Both the position numbers and the translations under genes were made by a program. DNA of 15,207 bases from an uncultured Bacillus sp. (GTDB taxonomy: Bacteria > Bacillota > Bacilli > Bacillales > Cytobacillaceae): NCBI GenBank assembly GCA_937894355.1, contig CALCRD010000113.1:1-15207 (forward strand), given 5' to 3'. The notes under the pieces were generated by a model that saw only the letters and a list, made by a program, of their open reading frames with translations, made no database searches and was not told the origin of the DNA. Shown piece by piece: positions 8,265 to 14,920 of the stretch (its first letter is position 1; each line of letters opens with the position of its first letter).

Positions 8265-9350
8265 TCACAAACCAAATTTGTGAATTCTTTTATAAAAAGT
8301 ACTTCTGGGTACTCCCAGTGAACTCGCAGCTTGAGTAACATTGCCCTTTGATTTTCTTAAAGCGTCAATCATCGAATCTCTGATAATGGTCTCTCGGATA
8401 TTTAATTCAGGCGTTGGGATTGCCTCCCCCTTCCAACTGGAAATGGAATGGACTTTAAAGGATTCCTCTAACCAAATTCCAATCTCCTTCGTTTGGTAAA
8501 CTTCGGATAAATCCTTCTGCTTCCCTTGGGAATAGATATACAATCGCTCTAGCAAATTGAATAGTTCACGGACATTCCCAGGCCATTCATAGTCTTGTAA
8601 TTTTAAAAAGAAGGCCTCACTAAAATGAGCATCCCATTGTTTAAGCTTACAGAAATGCTTTGCCAAATAGGGAATATCCTCCGTCCTTTCTCGCAAAGGC
8701 GGTACATAAATCGGATAAACAAATAATCGATAAAATAAATCCTCCCGGAATCGGCCTTGGCGAACATACTGGGATAAATCCCGATGAGTCGCTGCCAATA
8801 TTCGGAAATTAAGCGAAATTTCTTTAGTGCTCCCTAGCGGTGTCACTGTCTTTTCTTGCAATACCCTCAGCAAAGATACTTGCATTGCCGGAGTGAGTTC
8901 ACTGACCTCATCAAGAAAAATAGTACCATTTTCCGCTTGTTGGAATTTCCCTCGATACCCGCTCCGACGGGCACCAGTAAATGCTCCATCTAAATAGCCA
9001 AAAAATTCGCTCTGCATTAATTCATTTGGAATCGCACCACAGTTTACAGCGATAAAAGGACCATCTTTTCGGGAACTGTTTTCATGAATCGATCTGGCAA
9101 TGATTTCCTTCCCCGTCCCCGTCTCCCCTTTAATCAGTACAGTTGCATTTGTTTGCGCTACGAGTTGAATTTCTTCGATTATTTTTTGAAAGGATAAACT
9201 AATACCTTTTTCACCTAAAAATTGCACATTGTTTTTTTGACATCGTTGGGCAGTAATCTTTTGAGGATGCACCGGGGTTCGATTTCCTTCTTTAAGACAA
9301 TCCGAAGCGATATTTGAAAGTGAATTCTCCAATGTGGATTCATCTCCCAT
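8265..9350 (-). CDS. acoR: Sigma-54-dependent activator of the aco operon, AAA+ plus Fis-type HTH only (no sensory domain)
   Basis: The 361-residue protein has an unrecognised N-terminus of about 45 residues, then a complete AAA+ enhancer-binding domain: Walker A GETGTGKE (75-82), the sigma-54-contacting GAFTGA loop (122-127), Walker B TIFLDE (143-148), AATHRDL (186-192) and the arginine-finger region FREDLFYRL (201-209). WPGNVREL is at 256-263 and a C-terminal Fis-type helix-turn-helix spans about 336-357. The name rests on position directly after acoL, as in B. subtilis, and on the sigma-54 promoter before acoA. AcoR proteins I know are about 600 residues with an N-terminal GAF-type sensor. 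That part is missing, and no remnant appears in the 380 bp upstream. The ATG at 9350 has a poor ribosome binding site. An in-frame TTG at 9332, 11 nt after GGGAG, is an alternative. Confidence 0.85.
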   Translation of the reverse strand: MGDESTLENSLSNIASDCLKEGNRTPVHPQKITAQRCQKNNVQFLGEKGISLSFQKIIEEIQLVAQTNATVLIKGETGTGKEIIARSIHENSSRKDGPFIAVNCGAIPNELMQSEFFGYLDGAFTGARRSGYRGKFQQAENGTIFLDEVSELTPAMQVSLLRVLQEKTVTPLGSTKEISLNFRILAATHRDLSQYVRQGRFREDLFYRLFVYPIYVPPLRERTEDIPYLAKHFCKLKQWDAHFSEAFFLKLQDYEWPGNVRELFNLLERLYIYSQGKQKDLSEVYQTKEIGIWLEESFKVHSISSWKGEAIPTPELNIRETIIRDSMIDALRKSKGNVTQAASSLGVPRSTFYKRIHKFGL

Positions 9351-9612
9351 TCAAAAAGCTTTTTTTTCCTTTGACTTTCCCAAGACTACTTTTCTATGAA
9401 AAAATGTTATTTAAAATATCATTTAAAAGTAAATTTTAGTTGACTACCATCGGTAAAGGCTTGTTAATTAATGCGAGATATTTACCTCACTAACTTTATT
9501 TTAGAACAATTATCAAGATGTATCAAATTTACTACTTACCGCACAAAAGATTGCCATGATAAACCACACTACCAAGCTTGCACGGTTTTTACTAATCAGA
9601 TTATTTCAACAG
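9351..9612. other. AT-rich intergenic region upstream of acoR
   Basis: This gap is very AT-rich and should hold the acoR promoter on the minus strand. I see only weak candidates, such as TTTACT with TAACAT 18 bp downstream around 9390-9430. No -24/-12 promoter and no convincing CcpA (cre) site was found. Reading the minus strand in three frames shows early stops and no GAF-domain remnant. A 63-codon plus-strand ORF (9471-9662) overlaps the acoL terminator and looks like chance. Confidence 0.4.
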
Positions 9613-9657
9613 AAAAAAACACCCCATGCCAAGGAAATAAATCCCTGATCCGGGGTG
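9613..9657 (-). terminator. Rho-independent terminator of the acoABCL operon
   Basis: An outer stem pairs CACCCC and GGGGTG (9652-9657 with 9620-9625). A small inner stem (AGGGA with TTCCT) lies within the loop, and a run of seven T follows on the minus strand. It lies about 80 bp after the acoL stop and separates the structural genes from acoR. Confidence 0.75.
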
Positions 9658-9691
9658 CCTAAAATTTTGAAAACACTTTTTCAAACAAATG

Positions 9692-9732
9692 GGCTCTTTT
9701 TTTCAAACATTGTTGCTTTTTAAGGAACAGCC
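9692..9732 (-). repeat. 41-bp deletion-like relic of the intergenic mobile repeat
   Basis: On the minus strand the first 7 bases (GGCTGTT) match the left end of the element at 12520-12720. The last about 32 bases match its right end with one substitution and one indel (shared core TTAAAAAGCAACAATGTTTG). The middle of about 160 bp is absent. It begins 2 bp after the acoL stop codon. No 8-bp target duplication is seen. The outermost bases pair as AATGGGCT/AGCCCATT. Confidence 0.65.
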
Positions 9733-9734
9733 CA

Positions 9735-11117
9735 TTAAGTAAAAATATGAAGTGGCTGACCCATTACCTGCAATAGAGCTTCATGCAAGGCTTCTGAAAG
9801 ACTTGGATGAGGACTCATTGTCAGTTCGAAATAATCTGCTGTCAATTCAGCAGACAACATCATTTCACCTTGGCCAATCAACTCAGTTGCACTTGGTCCT
9901 ACTATGGAAATCCCGATAATTTCATGGAACTTCTGCTCGACAATCACTTTAACCTTACCTATTGTATCGTTTAATATGACTGCTTTCCCGTTGGCGCTGA
10001 AAGGAAATTCCCCTACTCCAATATCTTCATACTCCTGCCTAGCTTGATTTTCAGTTAACCCAATACTAGCTACTTCCGGGGAACTATAAACACATCTGGG
10101 AATCGCCCGATAATTCACTTTAACATCCTGACCGCAGGCATTTAATCCAGCCACTATCCCTTCATGAAAAGCAACATGGGCGAGCTGTGGCCCACCGATT
10201 ACATCGCCACAAGCATATATATGAGGAATACTCGTCCTCATATTTTCATTTACGATAATCCCTTTATCGGAGTATTGTATCCCGATATCCTCGAGAGAAA
10301 GCTTGTCGATCCGCGGCTTTCTTCCAATTGCTACAAGCACAATTTCAGGATTAAGCGAACTCTCCTTACTTTGATATTCGATTGTCACAGACTTTTCCTT
10401 TCCATTTAATTTTGCAACTGCTGAAGTATAAATGGAAACACCATCGTTCTCTAATTCTTTTTGGAGAATGGCTACCATATCTTGATCTTCACCAGGCAAA
10501 AGCTGTTCATCCTTTTCAACAATGGTTACCTCCGACCCCAGTCTGCTATAAATGCTAGCAAATTCACAACCAATTACGCCTCCCCCTACAATAAGCAAGG
10601 AAGTTGGAATATTGGCCAAACTTAATGCTTGAGTACTATTGATAATCCAATCCCCATCAAATGGATCTTCAGGCAGGGCAATAGGCACGGACCCTGTCGC
10701 AATAATAACATGGTCTGCAACGATTAATTCCATTTCCCCATCCTGAATAACCCTTAGCAAATTTGCTGTAATAAAGGAAGCTTTCCCTTTGTGAACTTGG
10801 ATTTTATTTTGTTCCATTAAATAAGAAACACCTTTAACTAAACTATTAACAATGGTGTTTTTTAAATCCTGAGTTTTTTCCCAATTAATCTGGAGTGAAT
10901 CTTCATCAACCTCGACACCAAAATAGGCAGCCTTTTTAATAGACTGAAGGGTGTCAGCGGTTTTCAATAGTGCTTTGGTCGGAATACAACCTTCGTTTAA
11001 GCAAATTCCCCCAATTTCATGTTCTTCGATTAATATAACATGCTTTCCGTTTTGGGCAGCCTTAATTGCCGCTACATACCCCGCCGGGCCACCACCGATT
11101 ACGGCAATCGTTTCCAT
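9735..11117 (-). CDS. acoL: Dihydrolipoyl dehydrogenase (E3) of the acetoin dehydrogenase complex
   Basis: From ATG 11117 the protein has 460 residues. It has the FAD-binding GGGPAGY (8-14), the redox-active disulfide segment GGICLNEGCIPTK with C39 and C44, an NAD-binding GGGVIGCEF segment, a second FAD motif (ACGD) and the C-terminal active-site segment SPHPSLSEALHEAL. Most family members have HPT there, so the serine is a conservative change. The enzyme reoxidises the E2 dihydrolipoyl group with NAD+. The ATG is chosen because GGGAG lies 8 nt upstream. A TTG at 11132, directly after the acoC stop, would add five residues but has no ribosome binding site. It is last in the acoA-acoB-acoC-acoL transcription unit. 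Confidence 0.95.
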   Translation of the reverse strand: METIAVIGGGPAGYVAAIKAAQNGKHVILIEEHEIGGICLNEGCIPTKALLKTADTLQSIKKAAYFGVEVDEDSLQINWEKTQDLKNTIVNSLVKGVSYLMEQNKIQVHKGKASFITANLLRVIQDGEMELIVADHVIIATGSVPIALPEDPFDGDWIINSTQALSLANIPTSLLIVGGGVIGCEFASIYSRLGSEVTIVEKDEQLLPGEDQDMVAILQKELENDGVSIYTSAVAKLNGKEKSVTIEYQSKESSLNPEIVLVAIGRKPRIDKLSLEDIGIQYSDKGIIVNENMRTSIPHIYACGDVIGGPQLAHVAFHEGIVAGLNACGQDVKVNYRAIPRCVYSSPEVASIGLTENQARQEYEDIGVGEFPFSANGKAVILNDTIGKVKVIVEQKFHEIIGISIVGPSATELIGQGEMMLSAELTADYFELTMSPHPSLSEALHEALLQVMGQPLHIFT

Positions 11118-11132
11118 TCCCTCATCTCCCAA

Positions 11133-12494
11133 CTATAAAAGAAGTAATAATGGTTTTTCTAAATAGTCTTTAACAGAATGAAGGAAAGCTGCAGCAGGAG
11201 CACCATCAAGAACTCGATGATCAAACGTTAGGCTCAGCGGTAAAAAGCTTCGTCGTTTTAGGTCTTCTCCTATATAAGTTGGCTCATCAAAAGCCGACCC
11301 AATACCGAGGATTCCTGTTTCTGGCGAATTCAGAATTGGCGTGAAGTATTCGACTCCTGATCGACCAAGATTGGTAATCGTAAAAGTTGAGCCTTGCATT
11401 TCTTCATTTGCTAATTCCCCGTTTCTTGCTCGGTTGGTTAAAGATTTAAGCATTTCAGACATAGTCCTGATTGGAACAGCCTCGGCATTTCGAATGACTG
11501 GCACGACCAAACCCTTCTCCAAAGAAACAGCAACACCTAGATGGACGTGGTGATACAAATGGATCTCGGTATTGATTAGGGCACTGTTCATTTCCGGATG
11601 TTTCATCAATGATAACACCACTGCCCTGGCAATGAAGTCAGTGATGGTTAATTTTCCAGAGAATACTTCATTCACCACGGGCGCTAATTGCTGCCGAAGT
11701 CCATTTAATTCTGTTATATCTACTTTTGCAAAAAGCGTTAATTGAGCGGTATTTTGAATACTTTGATGAAGTCGGTCAGAAATTAATTTTCTCATTCCTG
11801 TAACCGGAATCACCCGATCCTGAGCAGTTAATCCTAGGGCAGACGATTCTGATATCTTATTGTCTACAGCGTGTTCTACTAATGGTGGTTTTGGAGCTAA
11901 ATCCGTTTCCTGAAAAGGGAAAAAACATTCCTCATCCCTTTTTTCGATAATTTTTGGAACAGGAAATTCAGTGACAGACCTATTTTTATTGGCTGATGAA
12001 ACAATGGCCGCTTCTTTATTTAGAACTCTTTCCACATCTTCCTTAGTAATTCTCCCTAGCGGACCGTTACCAACAATTTTGTTAATGTCTATTCCCGCTG
12101 CTTGGGCCATTTTTTTAGCAACTGGAGTAATCTTAATCGCTTTAGTGTTTTTCAGATTCTCGTTAGTGGCTGAAATCTCTTTTGGAGCTATAAGCTTGCC
12201 ATCTTTCTTTCCATGCTGCACAGCATCAGGTGGAGTACTTCCTTCGATTAATTCGCTTGATTTTCCAATAAAACAAATCACCGTTCCCGGTGGTACCCCT
12301 TGGTTTTCCGCTACGGTGATTTTCAATAACTCACCATCAGCGGGGGCTTCAATTTCCATTTCAATTTTTTCAGAATTGATGCTTGCTATCACATCACCCT
12401 TTTTAATAGCATCACCAGCATGCTTATACCAGGTTGTTACAACCCCTTCCTTCATGGACATTCCTAACTTGGGCATGACGACTTCCGTTGCCAT
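11133..12494 (-). CDS. acoC: Dihydrolipoyllysine acetyltransferase (E2) of the acetoin dehydrogenase complex
   Basis: The 453-residue protein has one N-terminal lipoyl domain (about 1-78) with the lipoylated lysine probably K43 (NSEKIEME). A linker follows, then a peripheral subunit-binding domain (about 121-158; ITPVAKKMAQAAGI, GPLGRITKEDV), a second flexible linker and the catalytic acyltransferase domain (about 225-453) with the active-site DHRVLDG (H426). It carries the acetyl group from E1 to coenzyme A and forms the complex core. The tail ends in five leucines. AAAGGGG lies about 8 nt before the ATG. The acoL start follows 15 nt after its stop. The region upstream, between it and acoB, is interrupted by a 201-bp mobile element that left its ribosome binding site intact. 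Confidence 0.95.
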   Translation of the reverse strand: MATEVVMPKLGMSMKEGVVTTWYKHAGDAIKKGDVIASINSEKIEMEIEAPADGELLKITVAENQGVPPGTVICFIGKSSELIEGSTPPDAVQHGKKDGKLIAPKEISATNENLKNTKAIKITPVAKKMAQAAGIDINKIVGNGPLGRITKEDVERVLNKEAAIVSSANKNRSVTEFPVPKIIEKRDEECFFPFQETDLAPKPPLVEHAVDNKISESSALGLTAQDRVIPVTGMRKLISDRLHQSIQNTAQLTLFAKVDITELNGLRQQLAPVVNEVFSGKLTITDFIARAVVLSLMKHPEMNSALINTEIHLYHHVHLGVAVSLEKGLVVPVIRNAEAVPIRTMSEMLKSLTNRARNGELANEEMQGSTFTITNLGRSGVEYFTPILNSPETGILGIGSAFDEPTYIGEDLKRRSFLPLSLTFDHRVLDGAPAAAFLHSVKDYLEKPLLLLL

Positions 12495-12511
12495 AGGTGT
12501 ATCCCCTTTCC

Positions 12512-12519
12512 TTTATGCA
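12512..12519. repeat. Target-site duplication, left copy
   Basis: TTTATGCA abuts the left end of the 201-bp element and is identical to 12721-12728. On the minus strand it lies just upstream of the acoC ribosome binding site. Confidence 0.85.
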
Positions 12520-12542
12520 GGCTGTTTTCGTAAAGTTTGTTG

Positions 12543-12600
12543 TTAAAATCCTAAACCCGATTTTAACTCGATTAAAATCCTAAACCCGATTTTAACTCGA
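12543..12600. repeat. Two exact 29-bp tandem units with palindromic core
   Basis: Two identical 29-bp units (12543-12571 and 12572-12600) each consist of TTAAAATC, an 8-nt spacer CTAAACCC, GATTTTAA and CTCGA. The first and third parts are perfect inverted repeats, so each unit can form an 8-bp AT-rich hairpin. Confidence 0.9.
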
Positions 12601-12688
12601 TATCAGCCATTTTGTAGCTTGAAAGCAAATTTGCAAGCTCTTGTCTTATAAATGTTTGCTGTTTTACGTCAAATCTCTTCATTCTCAT
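12572..12688 (-). CDS. Small ORF inside the mobile element, unproven
   Basis: A 38-codon ORF runs from ATG 12688 to a TAA at 12572-12574 that lies within a 29-bp tandem unit. It begins MRMKRFDVKQ and ends ELKSGLGF. A second ATG is two codons in. There is no good ribosome binding site (only AAG close to the ATG). I do not recognise the peptide. It may be chance, or a degenerate trace of a parent gene. If translated, it would be carried on the acoA-acoB-acoC mRNA. Confidence 0.2.
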   Translation of the reverse strand: MRMKRFDVKQQTFIRQELANLLSSYKMADIELKSGLGF

Positions 12689-12720
12689 CTTAAAAAGCAA
12701 CAATGTTTGAGAAAAGAGCC

Positions 12721-12728
12721 TTTATGCA
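12721..12728. repeat. Target-site duplication, right copy
   Basis: TTTATGCA abuts the right end of the 201-bp element and matches 12512-12519. It contains the acoB stop codon on the minus strand (TGCATAAA), so the insertion left the acoB reading frame intact. Confidence 0.85.
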
Positions 12729-13753
12729 AGAACTGGTTCTCCTATCATTTCATAGACTGCTTGAACTATCTTTTCTGGACTAGGTAAATATAAATCTTCC
12801 AAAACAGCTGAAAATGGCACTGGTGTATGTGGTGCTGTTACTCTTTTTATTGGTGCATCTAAAAAATCAAAGCCTTTATCCGCAACAAGTGCTGCAATAT
12901 CGGTAGCAACACTACAACGAGGATTTGCTTCATCTACGATTACAAGTCGATTAGTTTTCTCAACGGACCTTAGAATCATATCTTCATCTAAAGGAGAGAT
13001 GCTTCGTGGGTCAACAATTTCCGCTTGAATTCCCTTTTTAGCTAGGATCTCAGCTGCCTCCATAGCTGTATGGACTTGTTTACCAATAGCAACAATGGTA
13101 ACATCTGAACCATTCCGCTTCACCTCTGCTTTTCCTAAAGGAATTGTGTAATATCCTTCAGGAACATTCCCTTTCATCGTATATAAAGTCTTATCTTCAA
13201 AAAAGAAAACAGGGTCATCATCCTCAATAGCGGATAGCAACAAGCCTTTTGCGTCGTAAGGATTAGAAGGAACCACCACTTTCAACCCTGGAATGCTAGC
13301 TACCATTCCATATAAGCTTTGAGAATGCTGGGCCGCCGCCCGAAATCCTGCTCCGTGAGCAGTTCTGATGGTAACAGGTACCTTTGCTTTTCCGCCAAAC
13401 ATATAGCGGAATTTTGCTCCTTGGTTCATCACTTGGTCTAAACAAGTTCCAATAAAATCATTGAACATTAATTCGGCAATTGGACGTAAGCCTGTTGCCG
13501 CCGCACCCATAGCTGCTCCAATAAAACCAGCTTCAGTAATTGGCGTATCAAGCACCCGTTCGCGTCCAAATTCCTGCACAAGTCCCTTGGTTACACCCAA
13601 ACATCCACCCCAAGCTTCACTATCTGTTAAATGGGGAAGCGTTGCACCTCCAGCAATATCTTCTCCCATTAAAATCACATTTTTATCTCTTTGCATTGCT
13701 AGTCTCATCGCTTCATTAACCGCATCGGAAAAGCTAATTATTCTTTCCATCAT
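12722..13753 (-). CDS. acoB: Acetoin dehydrogenase E1 component, beta subunit
   Basis: The 343-residue protein is close in length to the 342 residues I recall for B. subtilis AcoB and shares long segments with it. It has the transketolase pyrimidine-binding domain with the cofactor-activating glutamate (E74 in TPITEAGFIGAA) and AAQHSQSLYG (140-149). The C-terminal domain carries DEANPRCSVATDIAALV and APHTPVPFS. It pairs with AcoA in a thiamine-diphosphate-dependent alpha2beta2 enzyme. The start at 13753 is set by AAGGAGG (13760-13766) 6 nt upstream. A second ATG follows directly. An in-frame ATG at 13789 lies inside acoA and lacks a ribosome binding site. Only 16 nt separate it from the acoA stop, which fits co-transcription. 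A mobile element is inserted one base after its stop codon. Confidence 0.96.
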   Translation of the reverse strand: MMERIISFSDAVNEAMRLAMQRDKNVILMGEDIAGGATLPHLTDSEAWGGCLGVTKGLVQEFGRERVLDTPITEAGFIGAAMGAAATGLRPIAELMFNDFIGTCLDQVMNQGAKFRYMFGGKAKVPVTIRTAHGAGFRAAAQHSQSLYGMVASIPGLKVVVPSNPYDAKGLLLSAIEDDDPVFFFEDKTLYTMKGNVPEGYYTIPLGKAEVKRNGSDVTIVAIGKQVHTAMEAAEILAKKGIQAEIVDPRSISPLDEDMILRSVEKTNRLVIVDEANPRCSVATDIAALVADKGFDFLDAPIKRVTAPHTPVPFSAVLEDLYLPSPEKIVQAVYEMIGEPVLA

Positions 13754-13769
13754 CGATTTCCTCCTTGAA

Positions 13770-14765
13770 TTAATATGAGACGTATACATCCGTTAATAGC
13801 TCTGATGCATCAGGATTAGAGCTTTCTTCGGCACATTTAACCGAGAAATCTACCTCATTTCTAACAAATAGTTCTAAATCAGCTATTTCAGTTTCAGCCA
13901 TGATCTGATTTTCTAAGATATAGTTTTTAAATATCCGAATTGCATCTTTTTCATTGAGATGCATACGTCTTTCTTCCTCAGTTTTATAGGTTTGGGCGTC
14001 CCCTTCAAAGTGACCGTAATTACGGTAGGTAACGCATTCAATTAACATAGGGCCTTCTCCTCGCCGTGCTCTTTCAATTGCCGTCTTAGCTGCTTCATAT
14101 ACGGCTACAACATCTTTACCATCGACTCTAATTCCCGGAATATTGTAAGAAATAGCTCGGTCTACAATCGATTTACAACTTGAAGCATAAGAAAATGGTG
14201 TCGCTTCCGCATAGCCATTATTTTCAGCCACAAATATAACTGGAAGATTCCATATAGCGGCTAAATTAATTCCTTCGTGGAATGTACCTTGGTTATTCGC
14301 ACCATCACCAAAGAAACAGACAGCAACATCACCAGTATTGTTATACTTAGCAGTCAACGCAGCACCACAAGCCAGTGGGTAACCACCACCTACAATTCCG
14401 TTTGCTCCTAGCATTCTTCGATCCAAGTCAGCTATATGCATGGAGCCACCTTTCCCCTTACATAAACCAGTTGATTTCCCAAAAATTTCAGCCATCATAC
14501 CATTTAAATCACAGCCCTTAGCGATACAATGACCATGTCCACGATGAGTACTTGTAATGGCATCAGAATCAGTTAAATGAGCACATAAACCAACGGCAAC
14601 TGCTTCCTCCCCGGCATATAAATGAACAAATCCCGGTAACTTCCCTTGGGCAAACAAATCATGAACCTTGTCCTCAAACCGACGAATCTCCAGCATTTTC
14701 CTTAACATCCATTCCGTTTTTTCCCTAGTTAAATGCGTTTTCATTTCAACAGCTGTTTTCACCAT
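13770..14765 (-). CDS. acoA: Acetoin dehydrogenase E1 component, alpha subunit (thiamine diphosphate-dependent)
   Basis: The 331-residue protein has the thiamine diphosphate motif beginning GDGANNQG (153-160) and ending in NN of AENNGYA (180-186). It also has the STHRGHGH histidine segment (72-79) and the phosphorylation-loop-like region GKGGSMHI (104-111). With AcoB it cleaves acetoin, releasing acetaldehyde and transferring the acetyl unit to the E2 lipoyl group. The length agrees with B. subtilis AcoA (about 333). GGGGG lies 5 nt before the ATG and overlaps the stop of a short leader ORF. It is first in the operon and is preceded by a sigma-54 promoter, so expression should need SigL and an AcoR-type activator. 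Confidence 0.96.
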   Translation of the reverse strand: MVKTAVEMKTHLTREKTEWMLRKMLEIRRFEDKVHDLFAQGKLPGFVHLYAGEEAVAVGLCAHLTDSDAITSTHRGHGHCIAKGCDLNGMMAEIFGKSTGLCKGKGGSMHIADLDRRMLGANGIVGGGYPLACGAALTAKYNNTGDVAVCFFGDGANNQGTFHEGINLAAIWNLPVIFVAENNGYAEATPFSYASSCKSIVDRAISYNIPGIRVDGKDVVAVYEAAKTAIERARRGEGPMLIECVTYRNYGHFEGDAQTYKTEEERRMHLNEKDAIRIFKNYILENQIMAETEIADLELFVRNEVDFSVKCAEESSNPDASELLTDVYVSY

Positions 14766-14775
14766 TAAATCCCCC

Positions 14776-14805
14776 TTACGAATTGATTAGATGAAAAAAA
14801 AGCAT
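14776..14805 (-). CDS. Possible 9-residue leader peptide upstream of acoA
   Basis: ATG 14805 opens a 9-codon frame, MLFFHLINS, ending at TAA 14776-14778. A perfect AGGAGG (14815-14820) lies 9 nt upstream, which is the strongest ribosome binding site in this leader. The stop codon overlaps the start of the acoA ribosome binding site (TAAGGGGG). Ribosomes finishing the leader would therefore land at the acoA start 10 nt downstream, suggesting translational coupling. I recognise no attenuation hairpin. Confidence 0.45.
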   Translation of the reverse strand: MLFFHLINS

Positions 14806-14830
14806 GATTGTTTCCCTCCTATTAGTAACA

Positions 14831-14847
14831 TGCAAGTTTCATGCCAA
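14831..14847 (-). promoter_or_regulatory. Sigma-54 (SigL) -24/-12 promoter of the aco operon
   Basis: The minus strand reads TTGGCATGAAACTTGCA. It has GG at 14845-14844 and GC at 14833-14832 with exactly 10 nt between, matching the sigma-54 consensus almost perfectly. Transcription should start near 14820, 55 nt before acoA. An activator with a GAFTGA loop lies at the end of the same gene cluster, as expected for this promoter class. Confidence 0.9.
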
Positions 14848-14920
14848 AACACAGGAGTGATCGTGCTAGAGTTTTATTTTTTGGTTGTGTTAATGTTCAA
14901 TGTTGATTTTTCGAACTTAG

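Larger units (their letters stand above)
12520..12720 (+). mobile_element. 201-bp non-autonomous transposable element (MITE-like, possibly ISL3-related ends)
   Basis: The element starts GGCTGTTTTC and ends with the reverse complement of GGCTCTTTTC. The two ends match at 18 of the first 23 positions as inverted repeats. It is bounded by perfect 8-bp direct repeats TTTATGCA. It has no transposase gene. Inside are a 29-bp tandem duplication (12543-12600), a palindrome-like AGCTTG...CAAGCT hairpin (about 12617-12640) and a 38-codon minus-strand ORF. Ends of the GGCTCTT type and 8-bp duplications are, as I recall, typical of the ISL3 family. IS6-family ends are a less good alternative. The same left end recurs at 15160 and both termini recur in the relic at 9692-9732, supporting a mobile multi-copy family. 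Confidence 0.85.

Noticed and set aside
9430..9465. Possible CcpA (cre) site near the acoR upstream region
   Set aside because: The sequence around CTACCATCGGTAAAG is only loosely palindromic and fails several conserved cre positions.
9351..9600. A broken N-terminal GAF part of acoR (pseudogene remnant)
   Set aside because: Minus-strand frames that I translated have early stops and no recognisable GAF sequence. The region is ordinary AT-rich intergenic DNA followed by the acoL terminator.
9471..9662. 63-codon plus-strand ORF
   Set aside because: It overlaps the acoL terminator, has no ribosome binding site and shows no recognisable features.
11118..11132. TTG start for acoL directly after the acoC stop
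   Set aside because: No ribosome binding site precedes it, while GGGAG lies 8 nt before ATG 11117, which begins at the usual place before the FAD motif.
11971..12546. 191-codon plus-strand ORF opposite acoC
   Set aside because: It is a shadow of the acoC coding strand and ends inside the mobile element.
13754..13789. Upstream ATG for acoB at 13789
   Set aside because: It lies inside the end of acoA and has no ribosome binding site. AAGGAGG marks 13753.
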